This document shows positions 52,870 to 61,055 of a stretch of DNA of 64,000 bases, one piece after another (positions within the stretch are counted from its first letter, which is position 1; the number at the start of each line of letters is the position of its first letter). Under the pieces are notes generated by a model. That model was not told where the DNA came from, did not search any database, and saw only the letters and a program-made list of their open reading frames with translations. The position numbers were made by a program, and so were the translations under genes. The DNA comes from an uncultured Lachnospiraceae bacterium (GTDB taxonomy: Bacteria; Bacillota; Clostridia; Lachnospirales; Lachnospiraceae): assembly GCA_946554445.1 (NCBI GenBank), contig CAMNSD010000003.1, forward strand, positions 162,516-226,515. The letters run 5' to 3'.

Positions 52870-53619
52870 ATGAATATAGCGATTATTACAGGCGCTTCCT
52901 CCGGTCTTGGAAGCGAATTTGCAAGACAACTGGATCAGATGCTCGGCAAAACAGACGAAATCTGGCTTCTGGCCCGCAGTAAGAATGTGCTGGAAGAACA
53001 GTCTCGTTTTCTGAAACACAAGACACGTGCCATCGCCATTGATCTGACGGATGAGAAGGCTTTCCAGCAGTTTGAGGAAGTTCTTGCCATCCAAAATCCT
53101 AGGATTACGGTGCTGGTAAACTGTGCCGGCGTTGGAACACATGGAGTATTCAGCCGTCAAAGCAAGGAAAATATCGACGCCATGATAAATCTCAACATTG
53201 TGGCCCTGACCAGTATGACCAGAATCTGCCTCCCTTATATGAAACAGGGCAGTAAGATAGTGCAATTTTCTTCCGGGGCGGCATTTGTACCCCAGGCCGC
53301 TTTTGCAGTCTATGCCGCTTCCAAAGCTTATGTATATTCCTTGAGCCGGGCACTGGAACGGGAATTAAAAGGCCGGGGAATCACCGTGACGGCAGTCTGT
53401 CCCGGACCGGTCAATACCCCTTTTCTTGCCCATGCTTATGGCAAAACCTATCGACTGCAGGGATTTAAGAAACTCACCATGCTAGAGACCGGCTGCGTCG
53501 TATCCAAAGCTATCCTTGATTGCAAACACGGCAAAACCGTATCTGTCTGCGGCCTGCCCATGAAACTTTTATACCTGACCACACAGAGCGTACAAAATCT
53601 TTTACAAAAATTCTTCTGA
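52870..53619 (+). CDS. Short-chain dehydrogenase/reductase
   Basis: A 249-aa classical SDR. The cofactor motif is TGASSGLGSEFARQLD, the NAG-type stretch is LVNCAGVGTHGVFSR, the active-site Ser is in FSSGAAF, and the catalytic Tyr/Lys are in YAASKAYVYSLSRALEREL. ARSKNVLEEQ after the second strand, with Arg at the ribose-phosphate pocket, suggests NADP(H). The C-terminal part suggests a membrane-associated or lipid-acting relative (DltE/YqjQ-like), but the substrate is unknown. No functional link to the neighbours is evident. Confidence 0.9.
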   Translation: MNIAIITGASSGLGSEFARQLDQMLGKTDEIWLLARSKNVLEEQSRFLKHKTRAIAIDLTDEKAFQQFEEVLAIQNPRITVLVNCAGVGTHGVFSRQSKENIDAMINLNIVALTSMTRICLPYMKQGSKIVQFSSGAAFVPQAAFAVYAASKAYVYSLSRALERELKGRGITVTAVCPGPVNTPFLAHAYGKTYRLQGFKKLTMLETGCVVSKAILDCKHGKTVSVCGLPMKLLYLTTQSVQNLLQKFF

Positions 53620-53638
53620 CACCAAGAAAGGTTTACCG

Positions 53639-53857
53639 ATGTTTCGAAAAAGAGCGCAATCACCACAAATAAAATCCTATGATGCCCAAACAGAAAAACC
53701 CATCCTCAAATGCAGCATTTGCAATGGAGAGCAAGTGGCCGGTTTTAAAAATCTCCACACAGGTGCATTCCGCGAGATTATGTTGATTCGGAATCCTGCG
53801 GATCTAAAGCAATTCAAAGAAACTTATCAGATCACGGAAATGACCAAAGAATATTAG
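53639..53857 (+). CDS. Small conserved hypothetical protein
   Basis: A 72-aa protein with a pattern often seen in Clostridia. It has a basic start, then LKCSICNGEQVAGFKNLHTG, then FREIMLIRNPADLKQFKETY. The pair of cysteines in C-S-I-C may bind metal. Databases sometimes attach misleading enzyme names to this family; I would not assign a function. It begins 19 nt after the SDR gene with AAAGG upstream, and a two-helix membrane protein follows. Confidence 0.7.
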   Translation: MFRKRAQSPQIKSYDAQTEKPILKCSICNGEQVAGFKNLHTGAFREIMLIRNPADLKQFKETYQITEMTKEY

Positions 53858-53870
53858 CCAGGGAGGAAAT

Positions 53871-53882
53871 ATGGCGGTATGA
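53871..53882 (+). other. Three-codon minigene overlapping the next start codon
   Basis: A near-perfect ribosome site (GGGAGGAAAT) leads into ATG GCG GTA TGA, encoding only Met-Ala-Val. The stop TGA overlaps the ATG of the following gene as ATGA (53879-53882). Ribosomes that finish the minigene could restart on the downstream gene. It may instead reflect a lost longer start. Confidence 0.5.
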
Positions 53883-54466
53883 CAGCATTTATTCATAAAA
53901 TCTTGACGCCCAAAGGAACTTACGGTTATCTGGAAAATCGTAAGATATTCACAGCGCTCAGGACTGTATTGTTCTTTTTGCTCTGTGTAGGACTTTATCT
54001 TACAGGTTATGTGACCACAGGCACCAACCGGAACCTGCTTACGGTAGTCGCTATTTTAGGCTGTCTGCCAGCCTGCAAGAGCGCCGTAAACTTCATTATC
54101 TTTATCCGGGCAAAGGGCTGCAGCGATACCCTGCATAAGAAAGTCTGCGAGTATGACGCATTCCTGCAAACCATATATGATATGTATTTTACTTCCTATC
54201 AGAAAAATTATCCCATCAGCCATATGGCTTTAAAGGGCAGTATTCTCTGTGGTATCACAGAAAATCCCAAATGCAGCTGTCAAGAAGCGGAAAAACATTT
54301 GGAACAGATGCTTATCCAGGAAGGTATTAAGAATGTGACGGTTAATCTTTTTTCTCAGGAAGAAAAATACATTGACCGACTTAGTCGGTTGATTGATTTA
54401 CATGTAGAAGGAGATAAAAAGAAAGAGGAGGACATCCTCCGCTTATTGTTTTCCATCTCACTCTAA
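53879..54466 (+). CDS. Hypothetical protein with two membrane helices
   Basis: A 195-aa protein I do not recognise by name, though related proteins appear common in Lachnospiraceae-type genomes. Two membrane helices (about 27-48 and 53-74) lie near the N-terminus, and the C-terminal 120 residues are soluble (DAFLQTIYDMYFTSYQKNYP, KCSCQEAEKHLEQMLIQEGI). The ATG at 53879 overlaps the stop of a three-codon minigene that owns the visible ribosome site. It is followed 16 nt later by an RluA-type synthase. No motif indicates an enzymatic activity. Confidence 0.7.
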   Translation: MTAFIHKILTPKGTYGYLENRKIFTALRTVLFFLLCVGLYLTGYVTTGTNRNLLTVVAILGCLPACKSAVNFIIFIRAKGCSDTLHKKVCEYDAFLQTIYDMYFTSYQKNYPISHMALKGSILCGITENPKCSCQEAEKHLEQMLIQEGIKNVTVNLFSQEEKYIDRLSRLIDLHVEGDKKKEEDILRLLFSISL

Positions 54467-54482
54467 AAGGCAGGAGGAGATT

Positions 54483-55544
54483 ATGTACATCAGACAGATT
54501 ACGGACCGCGAAGCCGGGCAGCGTCTGGACAGATATCTGTATAAGCTGTTTCCCATGGCTGGCACAGGATTTCTGCATAAGATGCTCCGCAAAAAAAATA
54601 TTACCTTAAACGGCCATAAAGCCGAAGGGGGCGAGAAACTTGCCGCCGGTGACCAGATTAAAGTGTTTTTTGCAGAAGAAACCTTACGAAAATTCATGGG
54701 ACAAGAACCAAGCGGTGATTTAGCGGATACTGCCACGGAAATACCCGTTTCTGTCAAGCAGGCGCCAGTGGAAGAATATCGCAGGGCTTGGCAGATGTAC
54801 CAAGAGATAGATATTCTCTATGAAAATGCCCATATCCTGTTGGCTGACAAACCATCCGGCCTGCTAACGCAAAAGGCTGCGCAGACGGATATTTCTCTAA
54901 ATGAGTGGTTGATCGGTTATCTCCTTAGAGACGGAAAAATCACAGAATCGGAACTGGACACTTTTCGGCCCTCCGTCTGCAACCGTCTGGACCGTAACAC
55001 CAGCGGTATCGTGTTATGTGCAAAGACAGTGCAGGGCGCCCAGCTGCTCGGCAGCCTATTGCAGAAGAGAACCCTTCATAAGTATTATCAGCTCTATGTC
55101 AAAGGCACCGTCAAGGATTCCAGCATGATAGACGGTTATCTGATTAAGGATAGCAGACATAATAAAGTGTCTATTCAACGAAAGCCACAGGAAGAAGATG
55201 TTTTGGTTGGAAAAGAATCTTATATCAAAACAAAATACAGTCCCCTGCAAATAGAAGCGGATAAAACCCTTCTGGAAGTGGAACTGATCACCGGAAAATC
55301 CCATCAGATCAGGGCCCACTTGGCCAGTATCGGACATCCCCTTCTGGGCGATTATAAATATGGGGATAAAGCTTGGAATGACTACTATAAGCGTACCTGT
55401 CAGATTAGGTCTCAGCTTCTACATGCTTATAAAGTGACTTTCCCGGAACTGGAGCCCCCTTTTGCAGATATCAGTGGAAAGACCTTTCAAACCGGTCTGC
55501 CGGAGCTTTTTATCCGGGCATCCGCACAGACGGCAGGAAGATAA
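54483..55544 (+). CDS. RluA-family pseudouridine synthase
   Basis: A 353-aa pseudouridine synthase that probably modifies 23S rRNA (RluC/RluD-like). An N-terminal S4 RNA-binding domain (about 12-70, GQRLDRYLYKLFPMAGTGFL then MLRKKNITLNGHKAEGG) is followed by the catalytic domain. The catalytic Asp is in CNRLDRNTSGIVLCAKT. LITGKSHQIRAHLASIGHPL is the second family block, followed by GDYKYG. The precise uridine target cannot be read from sequence. AGGAGG precedes the ATG, and recU follows after 31 nt. Confidence 0.94.
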   Translation: MYIRQITDREAGQRLDRYLYKLFPMAGTGFLHKMLRKKNITLNGHKAEGGEKLAAGDQIKVFFAEETLRKFMGQEPSGDLADTATEIPVSVKQAPVEEYRRAWQMYQEIDILYENAHILLADKPSGLLTQKAAQTDISLNEWLIGYLLRDGKITESELDTFRPSVCNRLDRNTSGIVLCAKTVQGAQLLGSLLQKRTLHKYYQLYVKGTVKDSSMIDGYLIKDSRHNKVSIQRKPQEEDVLVGKESYIKTKYSPLQIEADKTLLEVELITGKSHQIRAHLASIGHPLLGDYKYGDKAWNDYYKRTCQIRSQLLHAYKVTFPELEPPFADISGKTFQTGLPELFIRASAQTAGR

Positions 55545-55575
55545 TAAGACAGCGCAATAGAGAAAGGCAAAGATT

Positions 55576-56112
55576 ATGGCAACCTGGAACTCCCGCGGCC
55601 TGCGCGGTTCAACCCTGGAAGATCTGATCAACAGAACGAATGAGAAATATCTGGAACACGGCCTTGCGCTGATCCAGAAAATTCCTACGCCCATCACGCC
55701 CATCAATATTGATAAGGAAAGCCGCCATATTACGCTGGCTTATTTTGATCAGAAGAGTACCGTGGACTATATTGGGGCCGTGCAGGGGATTCCTGTCTGT
55801 TTTGATGCCAAGGAATGTGCCACCGATACTTTTTCCTTGCAGAATATCCACGAACATCAGGTAGCGTTTATGGAACAATTTGAAAAGCAGAAAGGCATTG
55901 CCTTTTTTTTAATCTACTATACCCATAAGAATGTTTTTTATTACCTTCCTTATGAGATGCTGCGGTTTTTCTGGGACCGGGCCAGAGAGGGCGGACGCAA
56001 AAGTTTTCGGTATGATGAACTCAATCCCGCCTATATATTGCCGAAGAAGAACGGCATCCTGGTGCCGTATCTGGACATGCTGCAAAGGGATTTGGAAGAC
56101 CGGGTAGAGTAG
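55576..56112 (+). CDS. recU: Holliday junction resolvase RecU
   Basis: A 178-aa protein of the RecU family, which cleaves Holliday junctions during recombinational repair in Bacillota. The N-terminus WNSRGLRGSTLEDLINRTNE is the family opening. The PD-(D/E)XK core is seen in STVDYIGAVQGIPVCFDAKE (Asp, Glu and Lys of the active site). HQVAFMEQFEKQKGIAFFLI follows, with FFWDRAREGGRKSF in the C-terminal half. Length is slightly below the Bacillus protein (206 aa). Unlike in Bacillus, it is not next to a penicillin-binding protein gene. Confidence 0.9.
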   Translation: MATWNSRGLRGSTLEDLINRTNEKYLEHGLALIQKIPTPITPINIDKESRHITLAYFDQKSTVDYIGAVQGIPVCFDAKECATDTFSLQNIHEHQVAFMEQFEKQKGIAFFLIYYTHKNVFYYLPYEMLRFFWDRAREGGRKSFRYDELNPAYILPKKNGILVPYLDMLQRDLEDRVE

Positions 56113-56164
56113 AATGCAGACCATGCCTGTACAGCCTTTTCTAAAGAAGCAGCACATACCTTTG

Positions 56165-56193
56165 TTGACAGATTTCTATTTTTTCTGTATAGT
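56165..56193 (+). promoter_or_regulatory. Promoter of the histidine gene cluster
   Basis: TTGACA (56165-56170) and TATAGT (56188-56193) are 17 bases apart. The predicted leader of about 115 nt before hisZ contains small A/T-rich inverted repeats, but I find no T-box motif and no His-rich leader peptide. Confidence 0.75.
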
Positions 56194-56315
56194 AAATAGG
56201 GTTTATGCTGTTGTGCTAATTCGTTAATACGTTAAATCAATAAAGTACCGTAATAATCAGGGCTTATCAGACATGTTTGGTTACAAAAACTATAAATTAT
56301 AGAAAAGAGGTCATT

Positions 56316-57434
56316 ATGAGCAGAAAGCTGGTACATACGCCGGAGGGCGTGCGAGATATTTACGGGGATGAAAAAGAGCGCAAAACCGTGGTAGAGCGTC
56401 TTTTAGCGGAAAAAATACATGGCTATGGCTATCGGGACATCCAGACGCCCACTTTTGAATTTTTTGATGTTTTTTCAAAAGAGGTCGGCACCACACCCTC
56501 GAAAGAACTGTATAAATTCTTTGACAAGGAAGGCAATACCCTGGTCCTGCGACCGGATTTTACCCCTTCCATCGCCAGATGTGCGGCCAAATATTTTATG
56601 GATGAGAATGTGCCAATCCGTCTCAGTTACCAGGGGAATACCTTTTCCAACACTTCGAACCTGCAGGGCAAATTAAAGGAAGCGACGCAGATGGGGGCTG
56701 AACTGATCGGCGATGCGTCGGTCTATGCAGATGCAGAGTTGATCGCCATGACCATCGAAGCGCTGTACCATGCGGGTTTATCGGATTTTCAGATCAGCGT
56801 TGGCAATCTGGAATTCTTCAAGGGAATCTGTGCGGAAGCAGGTTTGGATGAAGAGACAGAACTGGAATTGCGGGAGTTTATTTCTGGTAAGAACTATTTC
56901 GGTGCTGAAGAACTGCTTGAGCGCATCAAGGCGCCGAACAAAGACAAAGAGGCACTGCTCAAGGTAGGAGATCTCTTTGGTTCTGTGGATATCTTGAAAG
57001 ATGCAGGTCGCGTTGTGACTAACAGCCGTTCCCAAGATGCCTTAGACCGTCTTAAGAAACTGTATCAGGTACTATGTGATTATGGGGTGGAAAAGTATGT
57101 TTCCTTTGACCTTGGGATGTTAAGCAAGTATAATTATTATACGGGTATCATTTTCAAGGGATACACCTACGGCGTGGGAGACGCCATCGTCAAAGGCGGA
57201 CGTTATGATAGCTTGTTGGAACATTTTGGCAAGAAAGCCCCGGCAATCGGATTTGTCATTGTGGTGGACGATCTGTTATCCGCTATGGACAGACAGAATG
57301 TTGCCATAGCCGGTACAGAACCCTGCACCAGCCTGTATTATACCAAAGAAGATTTTGCAGAAAAGTTAAAGCAGGCGCGCAGGATGCGTTCGGAGGGCAG
57401 GCATGTGGAATTATTGCCTGCTGTGACTAAATGA
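56316..57434 (+). CDS. hisZ: ATP phosphoribosyltransferase regulatory subunit
   Basis: A 372-aa class II histidyl-tRNA-synthetase-like protein that lacks tRNA charging and serves as the regulatory partner of short HisG. The pattern is TPEGVRDIYGDE at the start, ELYKFFDKEGNTLVLRPDFT (motif 2 region), QMGAELIGDASVYADAELIA, and GGRYDSLLEHFGKKAPAIGF near residue 305. It is shorter than a true HisRS because the anticodon-binding domain is missing. The ATG at 56316 follows AAGAGG. The stop overlaps an in-frame ATG of the next gene as ATGA, and hisG follows directly. Confidence 0.95.
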   Translation: MSRKLVHTPEGVRDIYGDEKERKTVVERLLAEKIHGYGYRDIQTPTFEFFDVFSKEVGTTPSKELYKFFDKEGNTLVLRPDFTPSIARCAAKYFMDENVPIRLSYQGNTFSNTSNLQGKLKEATQMGAELIGDASVYADAELIAMTIEALYHAGLSDFQISVGNLEFFKGICAEAGLDEETELELREFISGKNYFGAEELLERIKAPNKDKEALLKVGDLFGSVDILKDAGRVVTNSRSQDALDRLKKLYQVLCDYGVEKYVSFDLGMLSKYNYYTGIIFKGYTYGVGDAIVKGGRYDSLLEHFGKKAPAIGFVIVVDDLLSAMDRQNVAIAGTEPCTSLYYTKEDFAEKLKQARRMRSEGRHVELLPAVTK

Positions 57435-57466
57435 CAGAAGCTCATTGCTTCAGAATGGGGATTAAT

Positions 57467-58111
57467 ATGAGTACAGACAGATATTTGACATTTGCCCTGG
57501 GAAAAGGGCGTCTTGCCAGTAACACAATGGATTTATTTGAGAAGATAGGCATCACATGTGAGGAAATGAAAGATAAACATTCCCGCAAACTGATCTTTGT
57601 GAATGAAGAATACAAGATGAGGTTTTTTCTGGCGAAATCGCCGGATGTTCCTACCTATGTGGAGTATGGCGCCGCTGATATCGGCGTGGTGGGTAAAGAT
57701 ACGATCATGGAGGAGAATCGGAGAGTCTATGAGGTATTGGATTTAGGATATGGCAAATGCCGCATGTGCGTCTGTGGGCCTAAAAGTGCCAAGAATCTGC
57801 TAAAACATCATGAAATGATTCGAGTGGCCAGTAAATACCCTAATATCGCCAAAGATTATTTCTATAATAAAAAACATCAGACCGTAGACATCATCAAGCT
57901 GAACGGTTCTGTGGAACTTGGCCCTATCGTTAAGCTGTCGGATGTTATTGTGGACATCGTAGAGACCGGATCCACCCTGAAAGAAAATGGACTGGAAGTT
58001 TTAGAGGAAATCTGTCCGCTGTCCGCCCGCATGATCGTCAATCAAGTGAGTATGCAGATGGAGACGGAACGGATCCGTAAGTTGATACATGATTTAAAAA
58101 AGAATTTATAA
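57467..58111 (+). CDS. hisG: ATP phosphoribosyltransferase, short form catalytic subunit
   Basis: A 214-aa short-form HisG, which joins ATP and PRPP in the first step of histidine synthesis and needs HisZ. Family blocks are LTFALGKGRLASNTMDLFEK at the start, VEYGAADIGVVGKDTIME, and the PRPP-binding loop DVIVDIVETGSTLKENGLEV. The start at 57467 has GGGGA at six bases; an ATG at 57431 overlapping the hisZ stop would add 12 residues but has no site. The C-terminus ends with TTA TAA, and the repeat copy E begins at once. A SIMPL-domain gene rather than hisD comes next. Confidence 0.95.
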   Translation: MSTDRYLTFALGKGRLASNTMDLFEKIGITCEEMKDKHSRKLIFVNEEYKMRFFLAKSPDVPTYVEYGAADIGVVGKDTIMEENRRVYEVLDLGYGKCRMCVCGPKSAKNLLKHHEMIRVASKYPNIAKDYFYNKKHQTVDIIKLNGSVELGPIVKLSDVIVDIVETGSTLKENGLEVLEEICPLSARMIVNQVSMQMETERIRKLIHDLKKNL

Positions 58112-58152
58112 AAAAATAAATTTGCTTCGCAGTCTCGAATAAGCGAAAATCT
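58112..58152 (+). repeat. Dispersed palindromic repeat, shortened (copy E)
   Basis: The copy starts directly after the hisG stop codon. The first hairpin is TTTGC-TTC-GCAG, a variant also seen in copy F (TTTGC-TTC-GCAA). The middle of the element is deleted and it resumes at TCTCGAATAAGCGAA. The ends match the other copies in order and spacing. Confidence 0.75.
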
Positions 58153-58173
58153 AAGAATGGAGAAAAGGGGATT

Positions 58174-58920
58174 ATGAAGGAGTATAAGGGGATTGTAATT
58201 GCATTGATTGCAGGTATCTGTGCCATTATCTGCATTTCTGTCTTTACGGGAGGTTTGGTAAACTATAAAAAAACTTCCGGAAGCGGCGGGCTGACGGCTA
58301 CCGGTTCCGCAAACTGTGATTTTGAATCAGATCTTATCGTCTGGCGCGGCAGCTTTTCAAGCTATGGCAAGACCACACAGGAAGCATATCGGTCCATCAA
58401 AAAGGATGCCGGGCTGATTCGGGAATATCTAGAGGAAAAGGGCGTGACAGAAGAGGAGATGGTATTCAGTTCTGTCAGCATCAGTACCAGATGGGAATAT
58501 GAATACAACGAAAACGGCGACAGAATCCGGGAATACATTGACGGATACGATCTGTATCAAAACGTCTCCATCACGTCCACAGATGTGGATAAGATTGAGA
58601 ATATCTCCAGGGATATCACCGGACTAATCGAATCCAATGTACAGTTTGCTTCAGAAGATCCTGAATACTACTATACCAAACTGGACGAACTGAAACTGCA
58701 GTTGATCGAGGAGGCCACCCAGAATGCCAAAGACAGGATCGATCTGATGGCGCAGGGTACCGGTGCCCAGATTGGGGAACTGCTCAATGCCAATCTTGGC
58801 GTTTTCCAGATTACGGCCCAGAACAGCAACACAGAATACAGTTACGGCGGCTATTTTGACACCAGTTCCCGGAACAAGACGGCTTCCATTACTGTGAAAT
58901 TAAATTATAGCGTAAATTGA
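58174..58920 (+). CDS. SIMPL-domain (DUF541) protein, exported or membrane-anchored
   Basis: A 248-aa protein with one N-terminal membrane segment (about 6-29, GIVIALIAGICAIICISVFT) followed by a SIMPL/DUF541 domain (about 42-247). The domain has GSANCDFESDLIVWRGSFSS, the middle ISITSTDVDKIENISRD-like stretch and the ending TASITVKLNYSVN. SIMPL proteins are found in many bacteria; one periplasmic member forms oligomers and some are linked to stress, but no activity is agreed. It sits inside the his cluster between hisG and hisD, flanked by a repeat copy and a nested hairpin structure, so it may be a late insertion. Confidence 0.85.
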   Translation: MKEYKGIVIALIAGICAIICISVFTGGLVNYKKTSGSGGLTATGSANCDFESDLIVWRGSFSSYGKTTQEAYRSIKKDAGLIREYLEEKGVTEEEMVFSSVSISTRWEYEYNENGDRIREYIDGYDLYQNVSITSTDVDKIENISRDITGLIESNVQFASEDPEYYYTKLDELKLQLIEEATQNAKDRIDLMAQGTGAQIGELLNANLGVFQITAQNSNTEYSYGGYFDTSSRNKTASITVKLNYSVN

Positions 58921-58923
58921 ACT

Positions 58924-59008
58924 GGACATTAAGAAACTCTAGGGCAGCATAATACGCTGCCTGAGAGTTCCTAGAAATGTCCTGGAGGATGCCTTTGGGG
59001 CATCCTCC
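58924..59008 (+). other. Nested and adjacent strong hairpins inside the his cluster
   Basis: Three nested stems enclose one loop: GGACAT/ATGTCC (58924-58929 with 58977-58982), AACTCT/AGAGTT (58935-58940 with 58964-58969) and GGCAGC/GCTGCC (58943-58948 with 58956-58961). A perfect 10-bp hairpin GGAGGATGCC/GGCATCCTCC follows (58984-58993 with 58999-59008). No T-run follows, so it does not look like a simple terminator. Confidence 0.7.
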
Positions 59009-59061
59009 GCGTGAAAGAATGTATTACTAAAAGATATTTTATAGGAAAGGGATATAATTCC

Positions 59062-60351
59062 ATGAAAAAGATACGGTTGACGGCGCAGACGCAGAAGGAT
59101 ATTCTGGATAATCTGTTGAAAAGAAGCCCTAATAATTATGGACAGTATGAGGCAGTGGTAGCGGATATTATTGATAACGTGCGCGCCAGAGGAGACGAGG
59201 CTGTTTTTGATTATACGAAACAGTTTGATAAGTGGGATATTACAAAGGATACGGTGCGTGTCACACCGGAAGAGATTGCGGACGCTTTTCAGGCGATGGA
59301 TGCGAGTTTTATTGGCGTGATGGAAAGATCCGCCGCCAATATCACAGCATTTCATCAAAAACAGCTGCATAACAGCTGGATTGATCCCAGACCAGATGGC
59401 AGTATCCTTGGGCAGAAAATTACTCCCATCGCAGTTTCCGGTGTCTATGTTCCTGGCGGTAAGGCAGCTTACCCCAGCAGTGTATTGATGAATGTACTGC
59501 CGGCCAAAGTGGCGGGCGTAAAAAAGATTGTTATGACCACACCGGCGGGCGCTGATGGAAAAGTTAATCCTGGCACCCTGGCGGCAGCTAAGATTGCAGG
59601 CGTGGATGAAATCTATAAAGTAGGTGGTGCCCAGGCGATTGCCGCCATGGCTTTTGGCACGCAGAGTATCCCGAAAGTGGATAAGATTACAGGCCCCGGC
59701 AATATTTTCGTGGCTTTGGCCAAGAAAGCCTGCTTCGGTTATGTCAGCATTGATTCCATAGCTGGTCCCAGTGAGATTCTGGTGATTGCCGATGAAACAG
59801 CCAACCCCAGATACGTGGCGGCCGACCTTTTGTCCCAGGCAGAACACGACGAACTGGCAAGCGCAATCCTCATCACCACCAGTGAAGCGCTGGCGGACCA
59901 GGTATCCACGGAGATTGATGGGTTTTTAGAGGAATTGTCCAGAGCGGATATTATTCGTAAATCTCTGGATAATTACGGCTACCAACTCATTGCCTCCACC
60001 ATGGAAGAGGCCATCGAGGCGGCCAATGCCATTGCCTCCGAGCATCTGGAAATCTTGACGAAGGATCCCTATCAGGTGATGACGCAGATTGAAAACGCCG
60101 GTGCCATTTTTCTGGGCGAGTATTCTTCGGAACCTCTGGGAGATTATTATGCCGGTCCTAACCATATTTTGCCAACAAACGGTACAGCGAAGTTTTTCTC
60201 ACCACTTAACGTAGATGACTTTATGAAAAAGACCAGTATCATATCCTATTCAAAGCAGGCCCTGGAACGGGCACATCAGGATATTGAGCTGTTTGCCGAA
60301 AAAGAGGGACTGACAGCTCATGCGAACTCCATTCGGGTGCGCTTTTCATAA
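59062..60351 (+). CDS. hisD: Histidinol dehydrogenase
   Basis: A 429-aa zinc enzyme that oxidises histidinol to histidine in two NAD-dependent steps. Family blocks are SGVYVPGGKAAYPSSVLMN (written here from VSGVYVPGGKAAYPSSVLMN), KVGGAQAIAAMAFGTQSIPK, DKITGPGNIFVALAKK, GPSEILVIADETANPRYVAA with QAEHDELASAILIT, and the C-terminal SEHLEILTKDP. The start at 59062 follows AGGAAAGGG. The gene ends with TCA TAA and runs straight into repeat copy F. It is separated from hisG by the SIMPL gene and the strong hairpins at 58924-59008. Confidence 0.96.
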   Translation: MKKIRLTAQTQKDILDNLLKRSPNNYGQYEAVVADIIDNVRARGDEAVFDYTKQFDKWDITKDTVRVTPEEIADAFQAMDASFIGVMERSAANITAFHQKQLHNSWIDPRPDGSILGQKITPIAVSGVYVPGGKAAYPSSVLMNVLPAKVAGVKKIVMTTPAGADGKVNPGTLAAAKIAGVDEIYKVGGAQAIAAMAFGTQSIPKVDKITGPGNIFVALAKKACFGYVSIDSIAGPSEILVIADETANPRYVAADLLSQAEHDELASAILITTSEALADQVSTEIDGFLEELSRADIIRKSLDNYGYQLIASTMEEAIEAANAIASEHLEILTKDPYQVMTQIENAGAIFLGEYSSEPLGDYYAGPNHILPTNGTAKFFSPLNVDDFMKKTSIISYSKQALERAHQDIELFAEKEGLTAHANSIRVRFS

Positions 60352-60430
60352 AAAGTAAATTTGCTTCGCAAGATTAACAAATCTAGCAAGCTCGATTGCG
60401 AGATCCGCTTCGCGGCCTCGGATAAGCGGA
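60352..60430 (+). repeat. Dispersed palindromic repeat, long form (copy F)
   Basis: The copy begins at the hisD stop codon. It contains TTTGC-TTC-GCAA, the long-form insert ATCTAGC-AA-GCTCGAT (one mismatch compared with copy A), CGAG-at-CCGC-TTC-GCGG-c-CTCG and the closing GGATAAGCGGA. It lies between hisD and hisB. Confidence 0.85.
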
Positions 60431-60467
60431 GAACTTTCGCGAATTTCATATAAAGAAGGAGCAGACT

Positions 60468-61055
60468 ATGTCCAGAACAGCAGCCATAGAGCGCAATACA
60501 AAGGAAACACAGATTAAAGCCATATTAGAAATTGACGGCACAGGGAAGAGTCAGATTTCTTCGGGAATCGGATTTTTTGACCATATGCTGGACGGATTTG
60601 CCAGACACGGTCTTTTTGACCTGACACTGGATGTCACAGGAGATCTTAACGTGGATGGGCACCATACGGTGGAAGATACCGGTATCGTGCTGGGACAGGC
60701 AATCCGGGAGGCGGTAGGAGATAAAACCGGTATCAGACGCTACGGTTCTTTTATCCTGCCTATGGATGACGCCCTCTGTCTGTGTGCTATAGATTTGTCA
60801 GGCAGGCCATATTTTGTCTTTGACTGCGATTTTCCCACAGAGCAGGTAGGGGATTTGGAAACGGAATTGGTAAAGGAATTTTTCTATGCGGTATCCTACA
60901 GTGCAGGCATGAATCTGCATGTTAAGATGTTTCATGGGGAAAATACACACCATATGATCGAAGCCATGTTCAAGGCCTTTGCGAAAGCATTGGATATGGC
61001 CACATCCTATGATGAGCGGATTACAGGGGTTTTAAGTACGAAAGGGAACTTATAA
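60468..61055 (+). CDS. hisB: Imidazoleglycerol-phosphate dehydratase
   Basis: A 195-aa manganese enzyme for the sixth step of histidine synthesis. The paired metal-binding motifs are VDGHHTVEDTGIVLGQAIRE and HGENTHHMIEAMFKAFAKAL, with GIGFFDHMLDGFARHGLFDL near the start. It is the stand-alone dehydratase without the histidinol-phosphatase domain of the enterobacterial HisB, as usual in Bacillota. AGAAGGAG precedes the ATG. Its stop codon is directly followed by the ATG of the HisIE gene, so the two should be cotranscribed. Confidence 0.96.
   Translation: MSRTAAIERNTKETQIKAILEIDGTGKSQISSGIGFFDHMLDGFARHGLFDLTLDVTGDLNVDGHHTVEDTGIVLGQAIREAVGDKTGIRRYGSFILPMDDALCLCAIDLSGRPYFVFDCDFPTEQVGDLETELVKEFFYAVSYSAGMNLHVKMFHGENTHHMIEAMFKAFAKALDMATSYDERITGVLSTKGNL

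Noticed and set aside
56194..56315. T-box or attenuator for the his cluster
   Set aside because: No GGGTGGNACCGCG-type T-box motif, no strong terminator/antiterminator pair and no His-rich leader peptide can be seen in the 115-nt leader.
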